Of a stretch of DNA of 64,000 nucleotides, positions 8,132-16,493 are shown one piece after another; within the stretch, counting starts at the first letter, position 1; every line of letters starts with the position of its first letter. The translations under genes and the position numbers were made by a program. The stretch comes from CBDCGS01 sp965216915. GTDB lineage: Bacteria; Pseudomonadota; Alphaproteobacteria; UBA828. The stretch lies in assembly GCA_965216915.1 (NCBI GenBank), contig CBDCGS010000011.1:992001-1056000 (forward strand). Reading direction: 5' to 3'. The notes beneath the pieces are model-generated. The model did not search any database and was not told where the DNA came from. It saw nothing but the letters and a program-made list of their open reading frames with translations.

Positions 8132-9088
8132 ATGGGCCAGTTGATCGAGGGTGTGTGGCACGCCGACAATATCGCACGGGTCAAGGACGGCCGGTTCATC
8201 CGAGCGGAAACGAGCTTTCGCGACTGGGTTAGCGGCGACGGCAGTTCGGGCTTCAAGGCCGAGCCCGGCCGCTATCATCTCTATGTGTCACTGGCTTGCC
8301 CGTGGGCCCACCGCACGATGATTGTGCGGCGATTGAGGGGCTTGGAGGATGCGGTGTCGCTCTCTGTGGTGGAGCCGCGCATGGATGGGGAGGGATGGTC
8401 TTTCTCCGCGCCAGGCGGCCCCCAGGCCGATCCGGTTCTCGGCGTGCGCCGGCTACATGAGGTCTACACCCGCGCGAAAGCCGATTACACCGGCCGGGTC
8501 TCGGTGCCCGTTCTGTGGGACCGAAAGACGGCGACCATCGTCAACAACGAATCGTCCGAGATAATCCGCATGCTCAACGATGCCTTCGAGGGCATCGCGA
8601 GTGACGGGCCTGACCTCTATCCGCGCGCGCTCCGCGGCGAGATCGATGCGGTGAACGAGCGCGTGTTCACCGACATCAACAACGGTGTCTACCGGGCCGG
8701 GTTTTCGACGACACAAGAGGCCTACGAGGAGGCCTTCGATGCCTTGTTCGCGGCTCTCGATTGGGTGGAGGACCGTCTCGGCGCGCAGCGCTACCTCTGC
8801 GGAAGCCAGCTGACGGAGGCGGATTGGCGGCTCTTCACGACTCTCGTCCGCTTCGATCCGGTCTATGTCTCGCATTTTAAGTGCAACCTGCGGCGCATCG
8901 GCGACTATCCGAGCCTTTCCAACTATTTGCGAGAGCTCTATCAGATTCCGGGGATTGCCGAGACCTGCGATTTCGCACACATCAAGGAGCACTATTTTTG
9001 GAGCCACGAGAGCGTCAACCCGACGCGGATCGTGCCCAAGGGGCCTGTGATCGACCTCGACGCGCCGCACGATCGAGCGCGCCTCTGA
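8132..9088 (+). CDS. Glutathionyl-hydroquinone reductase (Xi-class glutathione S-transferase)
   Basis: Xi-class GSTs (YqjG/ECM4/PcpF group) reduce glutathionyl-hydroquinones by a cysteine mechanism. 318 residues, the usual length. The diagnostic motif CPWAHR follows the first strand LYVSLA, placing the catalytic cysteine at residue 56. Downstream hallmarks are VPVLWDRKTATIVNNESSEIIRML in the thioredoxin fold and the helical C-terminal half with LCGSQLTEADWRLFTTLVRFDPVY. The start has GAGAGGAGAGGC upstream. It sits between adenosine kinase and an AmpG-like permease on the same strand; no functional link is evident. Confidence 0.93.
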   Translation: MGQLIEGVWHADNIARVKDGRFIRAETSFRDWVSGDGSSGFKAEPGRYHLYVSLACPWAHRTMIVRRLRGLEDAVSLSVVEPRMDGEGWSFSAPGGPQADPVLGVRRLHEVYTRAKADYTGRVSVPVLWDRKTATIVNNESSEIIRMLNDAFEGIASDGPDLYPRALRGEIDAVNERVFTDINNGVYRAGFSTTQEAYEEAFDALFAALDWVEDRLGAQRYLCGSQLTEADWRLFTTLVRFDPVYVSHFKCNLRRIGDYPSLSNYLRELYQIPGIAETCDFAHIKEHYFWSHESVNPTRIVPKGPVIDLDAPHDRARL

Positions 9089-9119
9089 GGTCCGTGCGCC
9101 GCCCTAACGCCGGTCTTTG

Positions 9120-10475
9120 ATGCTGGATCGCGCGGCGTTCGCCCACACGCTCGCCTCGCTCGCGGTCTATACCGACCGCCGAATCATTGCGATCTTTTTT
9201 CTCGGCTTCTCAAGCGGCTTGCCGCTCGCGCTGACGCTCGGCACGCTTGGCATCTGGCTGAGCCAGGCGGGTGTCGACAAGACCACGATCGGCCTTCTAG
9301 CCGCGGTCACGATCCCCTACGCGCTCAAGTTTCTCTGGGCGCCGCTCATGGATCATGTGCGGCTGCCGCTGCTCACGCGCGTCCTCGGACGCCGGCGCGG
9401 CTGGACCTTGGCGACTCAGATCGCGCTGATGCTTGCCATTCTTGGCATGGCAAGTACCGATCCCAAGGATCAGACGTTTCTGCTCGCGATCTTTGCACTG
9501 CTGGTGTCCTTCTGTTCGGCGAGCCAGGACATCGTGATCGACGCCTACCGGGTGGAAGTGCTCGAGGAGCGCAAGCTCGGCGCGGGCGCGGCCTCGTTGG
9601 TTTTCGGCTACCGAATGGGCCTTCTCGCCTCGGGCGCCGGCGCCCTCTATCTCGCGGAAGACATCGCGTGGGGCGATGTCTACATGGTCATGGCCGGTCT
9701 GATCTTGGTCGGTGTGATCACGATCCTGCTCAGCCGTGAGCCGAAAGCGCCCGACACCTCCGATTCCGAGGAGAGGCGCGCGGAGGCAACGCTCTATCTC
9801 GAGCGGGTCTCGCACCTCAGTGCGCGGCGCGCGGAGATCGTCGCGTGGTTTTACGCTGCGGTGATCGCACCCTTTCTCGACTTCACGACGCGCACGCAGT
9901 GGCTGCCGATCTTGATCTTCGTCGCTCTTTACAAGTTCGGCGACACGCTCGCCGGTGTCATGACCGGTCCCTTCATGGTCGAGATCGGCTTCACCAACAC
10001 GGAGATTGCCAACGTCGTCAAGATCTACGGCCTCGTCGCCACCATCGTCGGTCTGCTGGTCGGCGGGTGGCTGATCAGCACACGCGGAATCATTGCCACC
10101 CTATGGATCGGCGGCATTGCGCAAATGTTGTCAAACCTGATGTTTGCGGTGCAGGCCGCCGTGGGCCATGACACCGGTGTGCTTGCGATCACGATCGCGA
10201 TCGAGAATCTTGCCGGCGGGGTCGGCACGGCGGCGTTCGTCGCCTACCTATCGAGCCTCTGCAACATCGCCTACACGGCGACGCAATACGCGCTGCTCAG
10301 CGCGCTCGCGGCGGTGCCGCGCACGATCCTCTCGACCTCTGCCGGCAAGCTCGCCGAGATCCTCGACTGGATTCCGTTCTTCGCCATGACCACGGGCGCT
10401 GCGCTCCCCGGCCTCGTGTTGTTGCTCTGGCTCACGCGGACCGCACGGCGGGGCGCGGACCGGCCCCGCGCCTAA
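9120..10475 (+). CDS. AmpG-like major facilitator permease
   Basis: AmpG-family permeases import GlcNAc-anhydromuropeptides for cell-wall recycling. About 451 residues with 12 or so membrane segments. The family signature is at the N-terminus: FFLGFSSGLPLALTLGTLGIWL, then IPYALKFLWAPLMDHV. SASQDIVIDAYRVEVL near residue 140 is also AmpG-like. The ATG at 9120 was preferred to the TTG immediately before it. A recycling role would fit the AmgK/MurU-like pair at 59.2-61.0 kb, but several AmpG paralogues carry other cargo. Its stop overlaps the end of the convergent gene by 4 bp. Confidence 0.85.
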   Translation: MLDRAAFAHTLASLAVYTDRRIIAIFFLGFSSGLPLALTLGTLGIWLSQAGVDKTTIGLLAAVTIPYALKFLWAPLMDHVRLPLLTRVLGRRRGWTLATQIALMLAILGMASTDPKDQTFLLAIFALLVSFCSASQDIVIDAYRVEVLEERKLGAGAASLVFGYRMGLLASGAGALYLAEDIAWGDVYMVMAGLILVGVITILLSREPKAPDTSDSEERRAEATLYLERVSHLSARRAEIVAWFYAAVIAPFLDFTTRTQWLPILIFVALYKFGDTLAGVMTGPFMVEIGFTNTEIANVVKIYGLVATIVGLLVGGWLISTRGIIATLWIGGIAQMLSNLMFAVQAAVGHDTGVLAITIAIENLAGGVGTAAFVAYLSSLCNIAYTATQYALLSALAAVPRTILSTSAGKLAEILDWIPFFAMTTGAALPGLVLLLWLTRTARRGADRPRA

Positions 10476-11167
10476 ACGCTTTTGTCGGCGCGATCTGCCA
10501 AAGGGGCCACATCGGGCGCGGCCGTGGCCTCCGCGGGCGGAAGGCGCTCGACGAGACCCTTGATCCGCTCGTTCACAGTCTCGAAACCGGGCGTTTCTTG
10601 GCCAGCGGTCTCGCGCGGTGCGGGATCCGGCGTAGTGCCGAGTCGTGCTTCGAGCGACTCGATCTGCTGTTTGTTCTCGTTGACCCGAGAGGCGACCGTC
10701 GCGAGCATCGCCAGGATTGATCTCTCCCGCCGGTCGGTCTGGCTCAATTGCTCCTCGATCAGAGACAATGTGCGCTCGAGGTCGGGCCGAGCCAGGGCCC
10801 GAACCGTGTCGTCGGAGGATGCCGATAGCGCTGCTGCCGACCCCTGCGCGCCTGGATTGCTCTCGAGTCGCCTGGCGAGTTCGACCAACGCCGCGACGCG
10901 CGATTCCGTTTCGCTGATCCGCGCCGCCAAGGCTGCAATGTGATCTTCGGCAGGGGCGCCGGGCGATCGGGGCGACGCCTCGCCCGCCTGCTCGGCGCGG
11001 GCGGCGTTCATCACCGCCGTCGTGACCCATTCGCCGACGGTCTTGCCCGCGCGCGCGGCTGCTTCTGCGGCGCTCCGACGCGCGTCGCGGGAAACGCCGC
11101 GCACGGACCATGGCGAGAGCGCGCGTGGTTTCGCGACTTCGGCTTCGGCGGAGGGTGTATCGTCCAT
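10472..11167 (-). CDS. Small protein with PodJ-like N-terminal motif, function unknown
   Basis: 231 residues, predicted cytoplasmic, no membrane segment. Residues 18-50 contain PWSVRGVSRDARRSAAEAAA and KTVGEWV, closely like the N-terminal motif of PodJ-type polarity proteins and other large alphaproteobacterial SEL1-repeat proteins. The rest is helical, probably coiled coil (about 75-170: ALAARISETESRVAALVELARRL and SRVNENKQQIESLEARL), with a Pro/Ala-rich tail. It lacks the long C-terminal part of PodJ, so it is either a stand-alone relative or a decayed one. The ATG at 11167 was chosen; a GTG three codons upstream is possible. Convergent with the AmpG-like gene. Confidence 0.65.
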   Translation of the reverse strand: MDDTPSAEAEVAKPRALSPWSVRGVSRDARRSAAEAAARAGKTVGEWVTTAVMNAARAEQAGEASPRSPGAPAEDHIAALAARISETESRVAALVELARRLESNPGAQGSAAALSASSDDTVRALARPDLERTLSLIEEQLSQTDRRERSILAMLATVASRVNENKQQIESLEARLGTTPDPAPRETAGQETPGFETVNERIKGLVERLPPAEATAAPDVAPLADRADKSV

Positions 11168-11283
11168 GTGCTTCACCGATAGTGACCAACGTCCTCAGAC
11201 GCGCGTGCCCGGTCGTCACGGCGTGAAGCAAAGCTTATACCCCAGCCGGGGCGCCAAGTCGGCCCCGATCGGCGCGGGTTGGG

Positions 11284-12006
11284 TCAGCCGGTTCGTGCTC
11301 GAGGTTCGAGCGCGTCAGCATCCAATGCGTAACCGGCGGAGCGAACGGTCCGAATGAGATCGTCTCGGCGGTCGCCATTGAGCGCTTGGCGAAGCCGGCG
11401 GACGTGGACGTCGACCGTGCGGATCTCGATGAAGATGTTGGGACCCCAAACCGAATCGAGCAGCTGCTCGCGCGAGAACACGCGGCCCGGATGCTCCATG
11501 AGGTGGCGCAATAGGCGAAACTCCGTCGGTCCCAGATGGATCGGGACGCCGTCGCGCGTCACGCGATGGGCCGCAAGGTCCATGCGCACATCGGCGAAGC
11601 TCAGCACCTCATCGCTCAGTGCCGGGCGCAGCCGCCGCAGTACGGCGCGGATGCGTGCGATTAACTCGGCCGGCGAGAACGGTTTGACCACATAGTCGTC
11701 CGCGCCGCTATCGAGCCCACGCACCCGATCGGTCTCCTCCCCGCGGGCGGTGAGCATGATGATGGGAAGGTTGCGGATCTCCGGAATTCGGCGAACGCGC
11801 CGGCACACCTCGATGCCGGAAAGCGTCGGCAACATCCAGTCCAGCACGACGAGATCGGGCCGACGTTCCCTAATCATCACCAACGCTTCCTCGCCATCGA
11901 CTGCCTCGCCGACGTCGTAGCCTTCCTTCTCGAGGTTGTAGCGAAGCAAGGTGAGAAGGGCGGCCTCGTCGTCGACAAGCAATACATAAGGTCTTACGTC
12001 GCTCAC
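11284..12006 (-). CDS. phoB: Phosphate-regulon response regulator PhoB
   Basis: OmpR-family transcription factor activated by phosphorylation under phosphate limitation. 240 residues. Receiver domain 1-120: acidic pocket VDDE, phospho-acceptor Asp56 in VVLDWMLP, Thr in MLTARGEE, and Lys in DDYVVKPFSPAELIAR. Winged-helix domain 135-230: GPTEFRLLRHLMEHPGRVFSREQLL and RTVDVHVRRLRQAL. The start is GTG at 12006, overlapping the phoU stop in GTGA, so translation is coupled. It closes the pstC-A-B-phoU-phoB run. No phoR partner is in the window. Confidence 0.96.
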   Translation of the reverse strand: MSDVRPYVLLVDDEAALLTLLRYNLEKEGYDVGEAVDGEEALVMIRERRPDLVVLDWMLPTLSGIEVCRRVRRIPEIRNLPIIMLTARGEETDRVRGLDSGADDYVVKPFSPAELIARIRAVLRRLRPALSDEVLSFADVRMDLAAHRVTRDGVPIHLGPTEFRLLRHLMEHPGRVFSREQLLDSVWGPNIFIEIRTVDVHVRRLRQALNGDRRDDLIRTVRSAGYALDADALEPRARTG

Positions 12007-12716
12007 GCCTGGGTCTCCGTCGGGCTGTGAAAGGCGGTTGTGTCGCCCTTGGGCCGCTCTTCCTCGACGAGCGTTCCACTGACCATGAAGTTGATCGTCT
12101 CGGCGATGTTGGTCGCGTGGTCGCCGACCCGTTCGATGTTCTTGGCGATGAACAGCAGATGGGTGCATCCGGTAATGTGCCGCGGATCCTCCATCATGTA
12201 GGTCAAAAGCTCGCGAAAGAGACTGTTGTACATCTCATCCACGTCCTCATCGCGCCGCCAAACCGCCATCGCCCGCTCGACATCGCGGTCGCGATAGGCA
12301 TCGAGCACATCGCGGATCATGCCCTCGACGGTCTGGCACATACGCGCAATCGCGCGAATGGGTCGGAGGGGCTCGACCTCGTTCAGAGGAATCGTGCGCT
12401 TGGCGACATTGGCCGCGTAGTCGCCCATCCGCTCGAGGTCGCTTGCGAGCTTGAGCGATGCCGTGATCACACGGAGGTCAACGGCAACCGGCTGGCGCAG
12501 CGCCATAATGCGGATGACGAGCTGGTCGATCTCGCTCTCGAGGGTATCGACCTTGCGGTCCTCGTCGACGACGCGGGTCGCCAAATCGACATCGCGTCGG
12601 GTGAGCGCTGTGATCGCGGCGCTCAGCTGCTGCTCGACGAGGCCGCCCATCTCGAGGATCGCATTGGTCACGCGGTCCAATTCTTCGTCGTAGGATCTGA
12701 CGATATGCTCTGTCAT
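12003..12716 (-). CDS. phoU: Phosphate transport regulator PhoU
   Basis: Links the Pst transporter to the PhoR/PhoB signalling pair and restrains Pho signalling when phosphate is plentiful. 237 residues, all-helical, with the two-fold PhoU repeat. The first repeat has HIVRSYDEELDRVTNAILEMGG and LASDLERMGDYAANVAKR; the second has ITGCTHLLFIAKNIERVGDHATNIAE. The two ERxGD(Y/H)xxN motifs are the conserved metal sites. ATG at 12716. It lies 37 bp after pstB and overlaps phoB by 4 bp. Confidence 0.96.
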   Translation of the reverse strand: MTEHIVRSYDEELDRVTNAILEMGGLVEQQLSAAITALTRRDVDLATRVVDEDRKVDTLESEIDQLVIRIMALRQPVAVDLRVITASLKLASDLERMGDYAANVAKRTIPLNEVEPLRPIRAIARMCQTVEGMIRDVLDAYRDRDVERAMAVWRRDEDVDEMYNSLFRELLTYMMEDPRHITGCTHLLFIAKNIERVGDHATNIAETINFMVSGTLVEEERPKGDTTAFHSPTETQA

Positions 12717-12753
12717 GCGAGGGGTCTCTCGGTCCGGTGATCAGGCGTGCGAC

Positions 12754-13605
12754 CTAGCCGAAGCGCCCGGTGATGTAGTCCTGCGTGCGCTGCTCGGTCG
12801 GGTTCGTGAAAATCTCCTCGGTTGATCCGAACTCGACGAGATCTCCGAGGTGGAAGAACGCGGTCGACTGCGAAACACGGGCGGCCTGTTGCATGTTGTG
12901 GGTCACGATCGCGATCGTGTAGTGCTCGCGAAGCTCATCGATGAGTTCTTCGACTCGCGCGGTCGCGATCGGGTCGAGCGCCGAGCACGGCTCGTCCATC
13001 AGGATCACTTCCGGGTTGATCGCGATGGCGCGCGCGATGCAAAGGCGCTGTTGCTGGCCCCCCGACAGGCTGGTCCCGGGCGCATGCAAACGATCCGACA
13101 CTTCGTCGAAGAGGCCGGCGCGGCGCAGGCTCTGCTCCACGATCTCGTCGAGCTCGCTCTTGCGCTCGGCGAGGCCGTGGATGCGCGGTCCATAGGCGAT
13201 GTTGTCGTAGATCGATTTCGGAAACGGGTTCGGCTTCTGGAACACCATCCCGATGCGCGCGCGCACCAGCACCACGTCGACCGCGCGATCGTAAATGTCT
13301 TCGCCGTCGAGCAGCACGGTCCCCTCGACGCGGCAGCCCGCGATGATCTCGTTCATGCGATTGAGGCAGCGGAGGAACGTCGATTTGCCACAGCCGGAGG
13401 GTCCGATCAGCGCCGTGACGTGGTTTTCGGCGATATCGAGGTCGATGCCGTTCAGCGCTTTCTTGTCGCCGTAGTGCACGACAACCTGTCGGGTGCGCAT
13501 CTTGGCCTGCGGCATGGTCTCGGCGTGCGCAACCGGCGCGGTTTCGATCGCTTCCCCCGGGGTCTCCATCGGCGCCACCCTGTCTTCCCACATACTGTCC
13601 CTCAC
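12754..13605 (-). CDS. pstB: Phosphate ABC transporter ATPase PstB
   Basis: Drives high-affinity phosphate uptake through PstCA. 283 residues. Walker A GPSGCGKST at 68-76, followed by the PstB-typical FLRCLNRMNE. ABC signature LSGGQQQRL and Walker B VILMDEPCSALDP lie in the C-terminal half, with the switch histidine in IVTHNMQQA. The start is GTG at 13605, overlapping the pstA stop (GTGA); an ATG at codon 5 is an alternative. The first 30 residues are a family-variable extension. Confidence 0.96.
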   Translation of the reverse strand: MRDSMWEDRVAPMETPGEAIETAPVAHAETMPQAKMRTRQVVVHYGDKKALNGIDLDIAENHVTALIGPSGCGKSTFLRCLNRMNEIIAGCRVEGTVLLDGEDIYDRAVDVVLVRARIGMVFQKPNPFPKSIYDNIAYGPRIHGLAERKSELDEIVEQSLRRAGLFDEVSDRLHAPGTSLSGGQQQRLCIARAIAINPEVILMDEPCSALDPIATARVEELIDELREHYTIAIVTHNMQQAARVSQSTAFFHLGDLVEFGSTEEIFTNPTEQRTQDYITGRFG

Positions 13606-14915
13606 CAGCGGATTTGATACTTGCGTCGCAGGAGAATTGCGATCGCATTCATCAGGATCAGAAACACGAGCAGAACCAAGATCGCCGCCGAGGTCTTCTC
13701 GACAAACCCACGTTCCGGACTGTCCGCCCAGACGAAAATCTGTACCGGCAGGACCGTCGCCGGGTCCAGCGGGCCGCCGGGCAGGCTGCCGATGAACCCC
13801 ACCATCCCGATCATCAGAAGAGGTGCCGTCTCGCCGAGGGCGCGGGCCATGCCGATGATCGTCCCGGTCAGGATTCCCGGTATGGCGAGCGGCAAGACAT
13901 GGTGCACGACGACCTGGATCGGAGACGCTCCCATGCCGTAGGCCGCCTCACGGATGGACGGACGGACCGACGCGAGCGCAGAGCGGGCCGCAATCACGAT
14001 CGTCGGCAGGGTCATCAGCATCAGCGTCAAGCCACCGACGAGGGCCGCCGAGCGCGGCATCGCGAGTTTCTCGAGAAAAACGTAGAGACCGAGCAAACCG
14101 AACACGATGGACGGCACCGCCGCGAGATTGTTGATGTTGACCTCGATGAAATCGGTGAACCGGTTCTTCGGCGCGAATTCCTCGAGATAGACGGCCGCAG
14201 TTACGCCGATGGGAAAGGCGAGCACGAGCGTGATGAGTAGCGTGTAAAAGGAGCCGATGAGGGCGCCGCCGATGCCCGCCACCTCCGGCAACCGCGAATC
14301 CGCATTCACGAAAAACGCGGTATTGAAGACGGTCTTTGCAGCACCGCTCGCTTCAAGATCGTCGACCCAGCCGACCTGACGGTCGCTGAGGATGCGCTCG
14401 GTCTCGGGCACGTCTCGGCGGATTGCGCCTTTCCGCAACATATCGATATTGCTCGCGGCGGTGAGCCAGACCGTTGTTCGCGTGCCAATCAGCGAGGGGT
14501 CATCTGCCACCGCATCGCGAAGCTCGAACCGCGCATCCCTGCTTGGCAGGGCGAGCAGCTCCCGCCGCTCGGAGGTCTCGGTCACCTCCGGATATGCGGC
14601 GAAAAGGGATTCGCGCAAGAGCTTGCTGAAACTCGAGATCGGAACAGCGCCGACATCTCCCGTGCCGTCGGGGTCGATCAACTGTGGGTCGAAATAGATC
14701 TCCAGCGCGATCTTGGATTGAACGAACGCGGGGTACCCTTTGATCACGACGCTCCCGAGCAGGATTGCGAGCATCGCGAGCGCAACGAAGATCGCGATCA
14801 ATCCGTAGACCCGAAAGCGGCGATCGGCGCGACGGCGCTTCTTCAGGCGACGGGTGGTCCAATCGGCCCGCTGCCAAGCGCCACCCGGCGCCGATGGGTG
14901 TGCCAGGTCAGTCAT
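13602..14915 (-). CDS. pstA: Phosphate ABC transporter permease PstA
   Basis: Inner-membrane half of the phosphate channel. 437 residues, longer than the approximately 280-300 of enterobacterial PstA. The extra length is a periplasmic insert of about 130 residues after the first membrane helix (GLIAIFVALAMLAILLGSVVI), which is usual for alphaproteobacterial PstA. The permease core has the EAA-loop motif EAAYGMGASPIQVVVHHVLPLAIPGILTG (given here only as a location, residues about 325-355) and the ALGETAPLLMIG segment. The ATG overlaps the pstC stop (ATGA at 14912-14915). Confidence 0.94.
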   Translation of the reverse strand: MTDLAHPSAPGGAWQRADWTTRRLKKRRRADRRFRVYGLIAIFVALAMLAILLGSVVIKGYPAFVQSKIALEIYFDPQLIDPDGTGDVGAVPISSFSKLLRESLFAAYPEVTETSERRELLALPSRDARFELRDAVADDPSLIGTRTTVWLTAASNIDMLRKGAIRRDVPETERILSDRQVGWVDDLEASGAAKTVFNTAFFVNADSRLPEVAGIGGALIGSFYTLLITLVLAFPIGVTAAVYLEEFAPKNRFTDFIEVNINNLAAVPSIVFGLLGLYVFLEKLAMPRSAALVGGLTLMLMTLPTIVIAARSALASVRPSIREAAYGMGASPIQVVVHHVLPLAIPGILTGTIIGMARALGETAPLLMIGMVGFIGSLPGGPLDPATVLPVQIFVWADSPERGFVEKTSAAILVLLVFLILMNAIAILLRRKYQIRW

Positions 14916-16294
14916 TCATATTGCTCTCGATATTTCCGCGCCACGTGGAGAGCGACGACATTGAGCGCGAGCGTAACCGCAAAAAGCACGAGCGCCAGCG
15001 CGAAGGCCGCCAGTGTCTTGGCGCTATCGAACTCCTGGTCGCCGACGAGCAGCGTCACGATTTGTACGGTGACCGTGGTCACGGATTCGATTGGGTTGGC
15101 TGTTAGGTTCGCAGAGAGCCCAGCCGCCATCACCACGATCATCGTCTCGCCGATGGCTCGGCTCACCGCCAGCAGACACGCCGCGACGATTCCGGGAAGC
15201 GCGGCGGGAAGCACGACCTTCCGGATCGTTTCCGCCTTGGTGGCGCCGACGGCGAGCGATCCTTCGCGAAGCGCCGACGGCACCGCGACGATCGCATCAT
15301 CGCTCAGCGAGGAGATGAAAGGGATGATCATGATGCCCATGACAACCCCCGCTGCGAGTGCGCTTTCCGAGGCGATGTCGAGTCCGAGAGTAGCACCAAA
15401 ATCGCGAAGTGCCGGTGCAACGACCAGGGCCGCGAAAAAGCCGTAAACGACCGTCGGCACACCCGCCAGGATCTCCAAGATCGGCTTGACCGTGTCGCGA
15501 AAGCGCGGGCTCGCATATTCCGCCATGTAAATCGCGGCGAAGAGTCCGACCGGGAGCGCGACGATCATCGCGATGATTGTGATCATCAGCGTGCCGGTGA
15601 AGAGCGGGACCGCGCCAAAGGCGCCGGTGCTGCCGACCTGATCCTCGCGGATCGCCGTCTGCGGGCTCCATTGGATGCCGAACAAGAAATCCCAGAACGG
15701 GACCACCGAGAAGAAGCGGATCGATTCGAACAGAACCGAGAGCACGATCCCGATCGTGGTCGCGATCGCGACGCAGGACGAGATGATCAGCACTGCACGA
15801 ACCACGCGCTCGACGCCGTTGCGCGCGCGGAGCGCCGGGTTGATCCGGCGCCACGCCCAGCCAAAGCCGGCGCCCGCAAAGGCCAGGCCGGCCGCGAGAA
15901 TGGCGGCGCGCCATGTGGTTTGCATGCTTTCGTAGCGGTCTGCCGCGGCCTGCAGCGCAGGATCGACCTCGCGGCTGATCGCATCACCCGCGGCCAGGTT
16001 CCTCACGTCGCTCAGCAGCAAGTCGATCAGATGCGCGGGCTGATCGGCGACCTCAGGCCCCAGGTGCGACAGCAGCAGCGCGTTGAGGATGGTGCTCTCG
16101 AACACCAGCCACAGCAAAAGGACGGCGAGCGAGGGCAAGCCGCACCAAAGCGCGACATACCAACCGTGATAGCCGGGCAGCGAATGGAGCTTGCGGAGGT
16201 TGCCACCCGCCGAATAGAGCGCTCGGCGGCGGCCGAAATAAAACCCGATGGCGGCCAGCGCCAAGACGGCGATGAGGAGGATTGTCAGCTGCAC
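14912..16294 (-). CDS. pstC: Phosphate ABC transporter permease PstC
   Basis: Partner permease of PstA. 460 residues. The N-terminal 170 carry extra helices (1-20, about 47-68, about 130-147) not found in enterobacterial PstC but common in Alphaproteobacteria. The core has six or so helices and the EAA-type loop ALREGSLAVGATKAETIRKV, followed by ALPGIVAACLLAVSRAIGETMI. The predicted start is GTG at 16294 (MQLTILLIAVLALAAIGFYF). A candidate Pho box lies 78 bp upstream. No pstS gene precedes it; a porin gene does. Confidence 0.94.
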   Translation of the reverse strand: MQLTILLIAVLALAAIGFYFGRRRALYSAGGNLRKLHSLPGYHGWYVALWCGLPSLAVLLLWLVFESTILNALLLSHLGPEVADQPAHLIDLLLSDVRNLAAGDAISREVDPALQAAADRYESMQTTWRAAILAAGLAFAGAGFGWAWRRINPALRARNGVERVVRAVLIISSCVAIATTIGIVLSVLFESIRFFSVVPFWDFLFGIQWSPQTAIREDQVGSTGAFGAVPLFTGTLMITIIAMIVALPVGLFAAIYMAEYASPRFRDTVKPILEILAGVPTVVYGFFAALVVAPALRDFGATLGLDIASESALAAGVVMGIMIIPFISSLSDDAIVAVPSALREGSLAVGATKAETIRKVVLPAALPGIVAACLLAVSRAIGETMIVVMAAGLSANLTANPIESVTTVTVQIVTLLVGDQEFDSAKTLAAFALALVLFAVTLALNVVALHVARKYREQYE

Positions 16295-16371
16295 CGGATC
16301 CGGCCGCGTTTGTGAACGCGCTCTGCGCGGGCAAGCGCTTATCCTGGGACTCTAGGCCGCCCGCACGAGAC

Positions 16372-16404
16372 GTTTATTGCAGGTTTGTTGCGGTTTTGTG
16401 ACGC
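16372..16404 (-). promoter_or_regulatory. Candidate Pho box upstream of pstC
   Basis: Read on the minus strand, three 7-mers recur at exact 11-bp spacing with A-rich 4-bp spacers: GCGTCAC aaaa CCGCAAC aaac CTGCAAT. Pho boxes are 11-bp-spaced direct repeats of CTGTCAT-like units with A/T spacers. The match is imperfect in the middle positions, but position, period and spacer composition fit a PhoB site driving pstCAB-phoU-phoB. Confidence 0.5.
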
Positions 16405-16493
16405 TCGCCGCTCCGGGGCCGTCTGGTGTGGCACCGGATCGATCGACGCGTTTTGTTGCGCGGAACGCTCAGGCGCCCGGCGGGCGGCGGCGG

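Noticed and set aside
11245..11275. Rho-independent terminator after phoB
   Set aside because: GC-rich stems can be drawn but with bulges and no T-run, so I do not call it.
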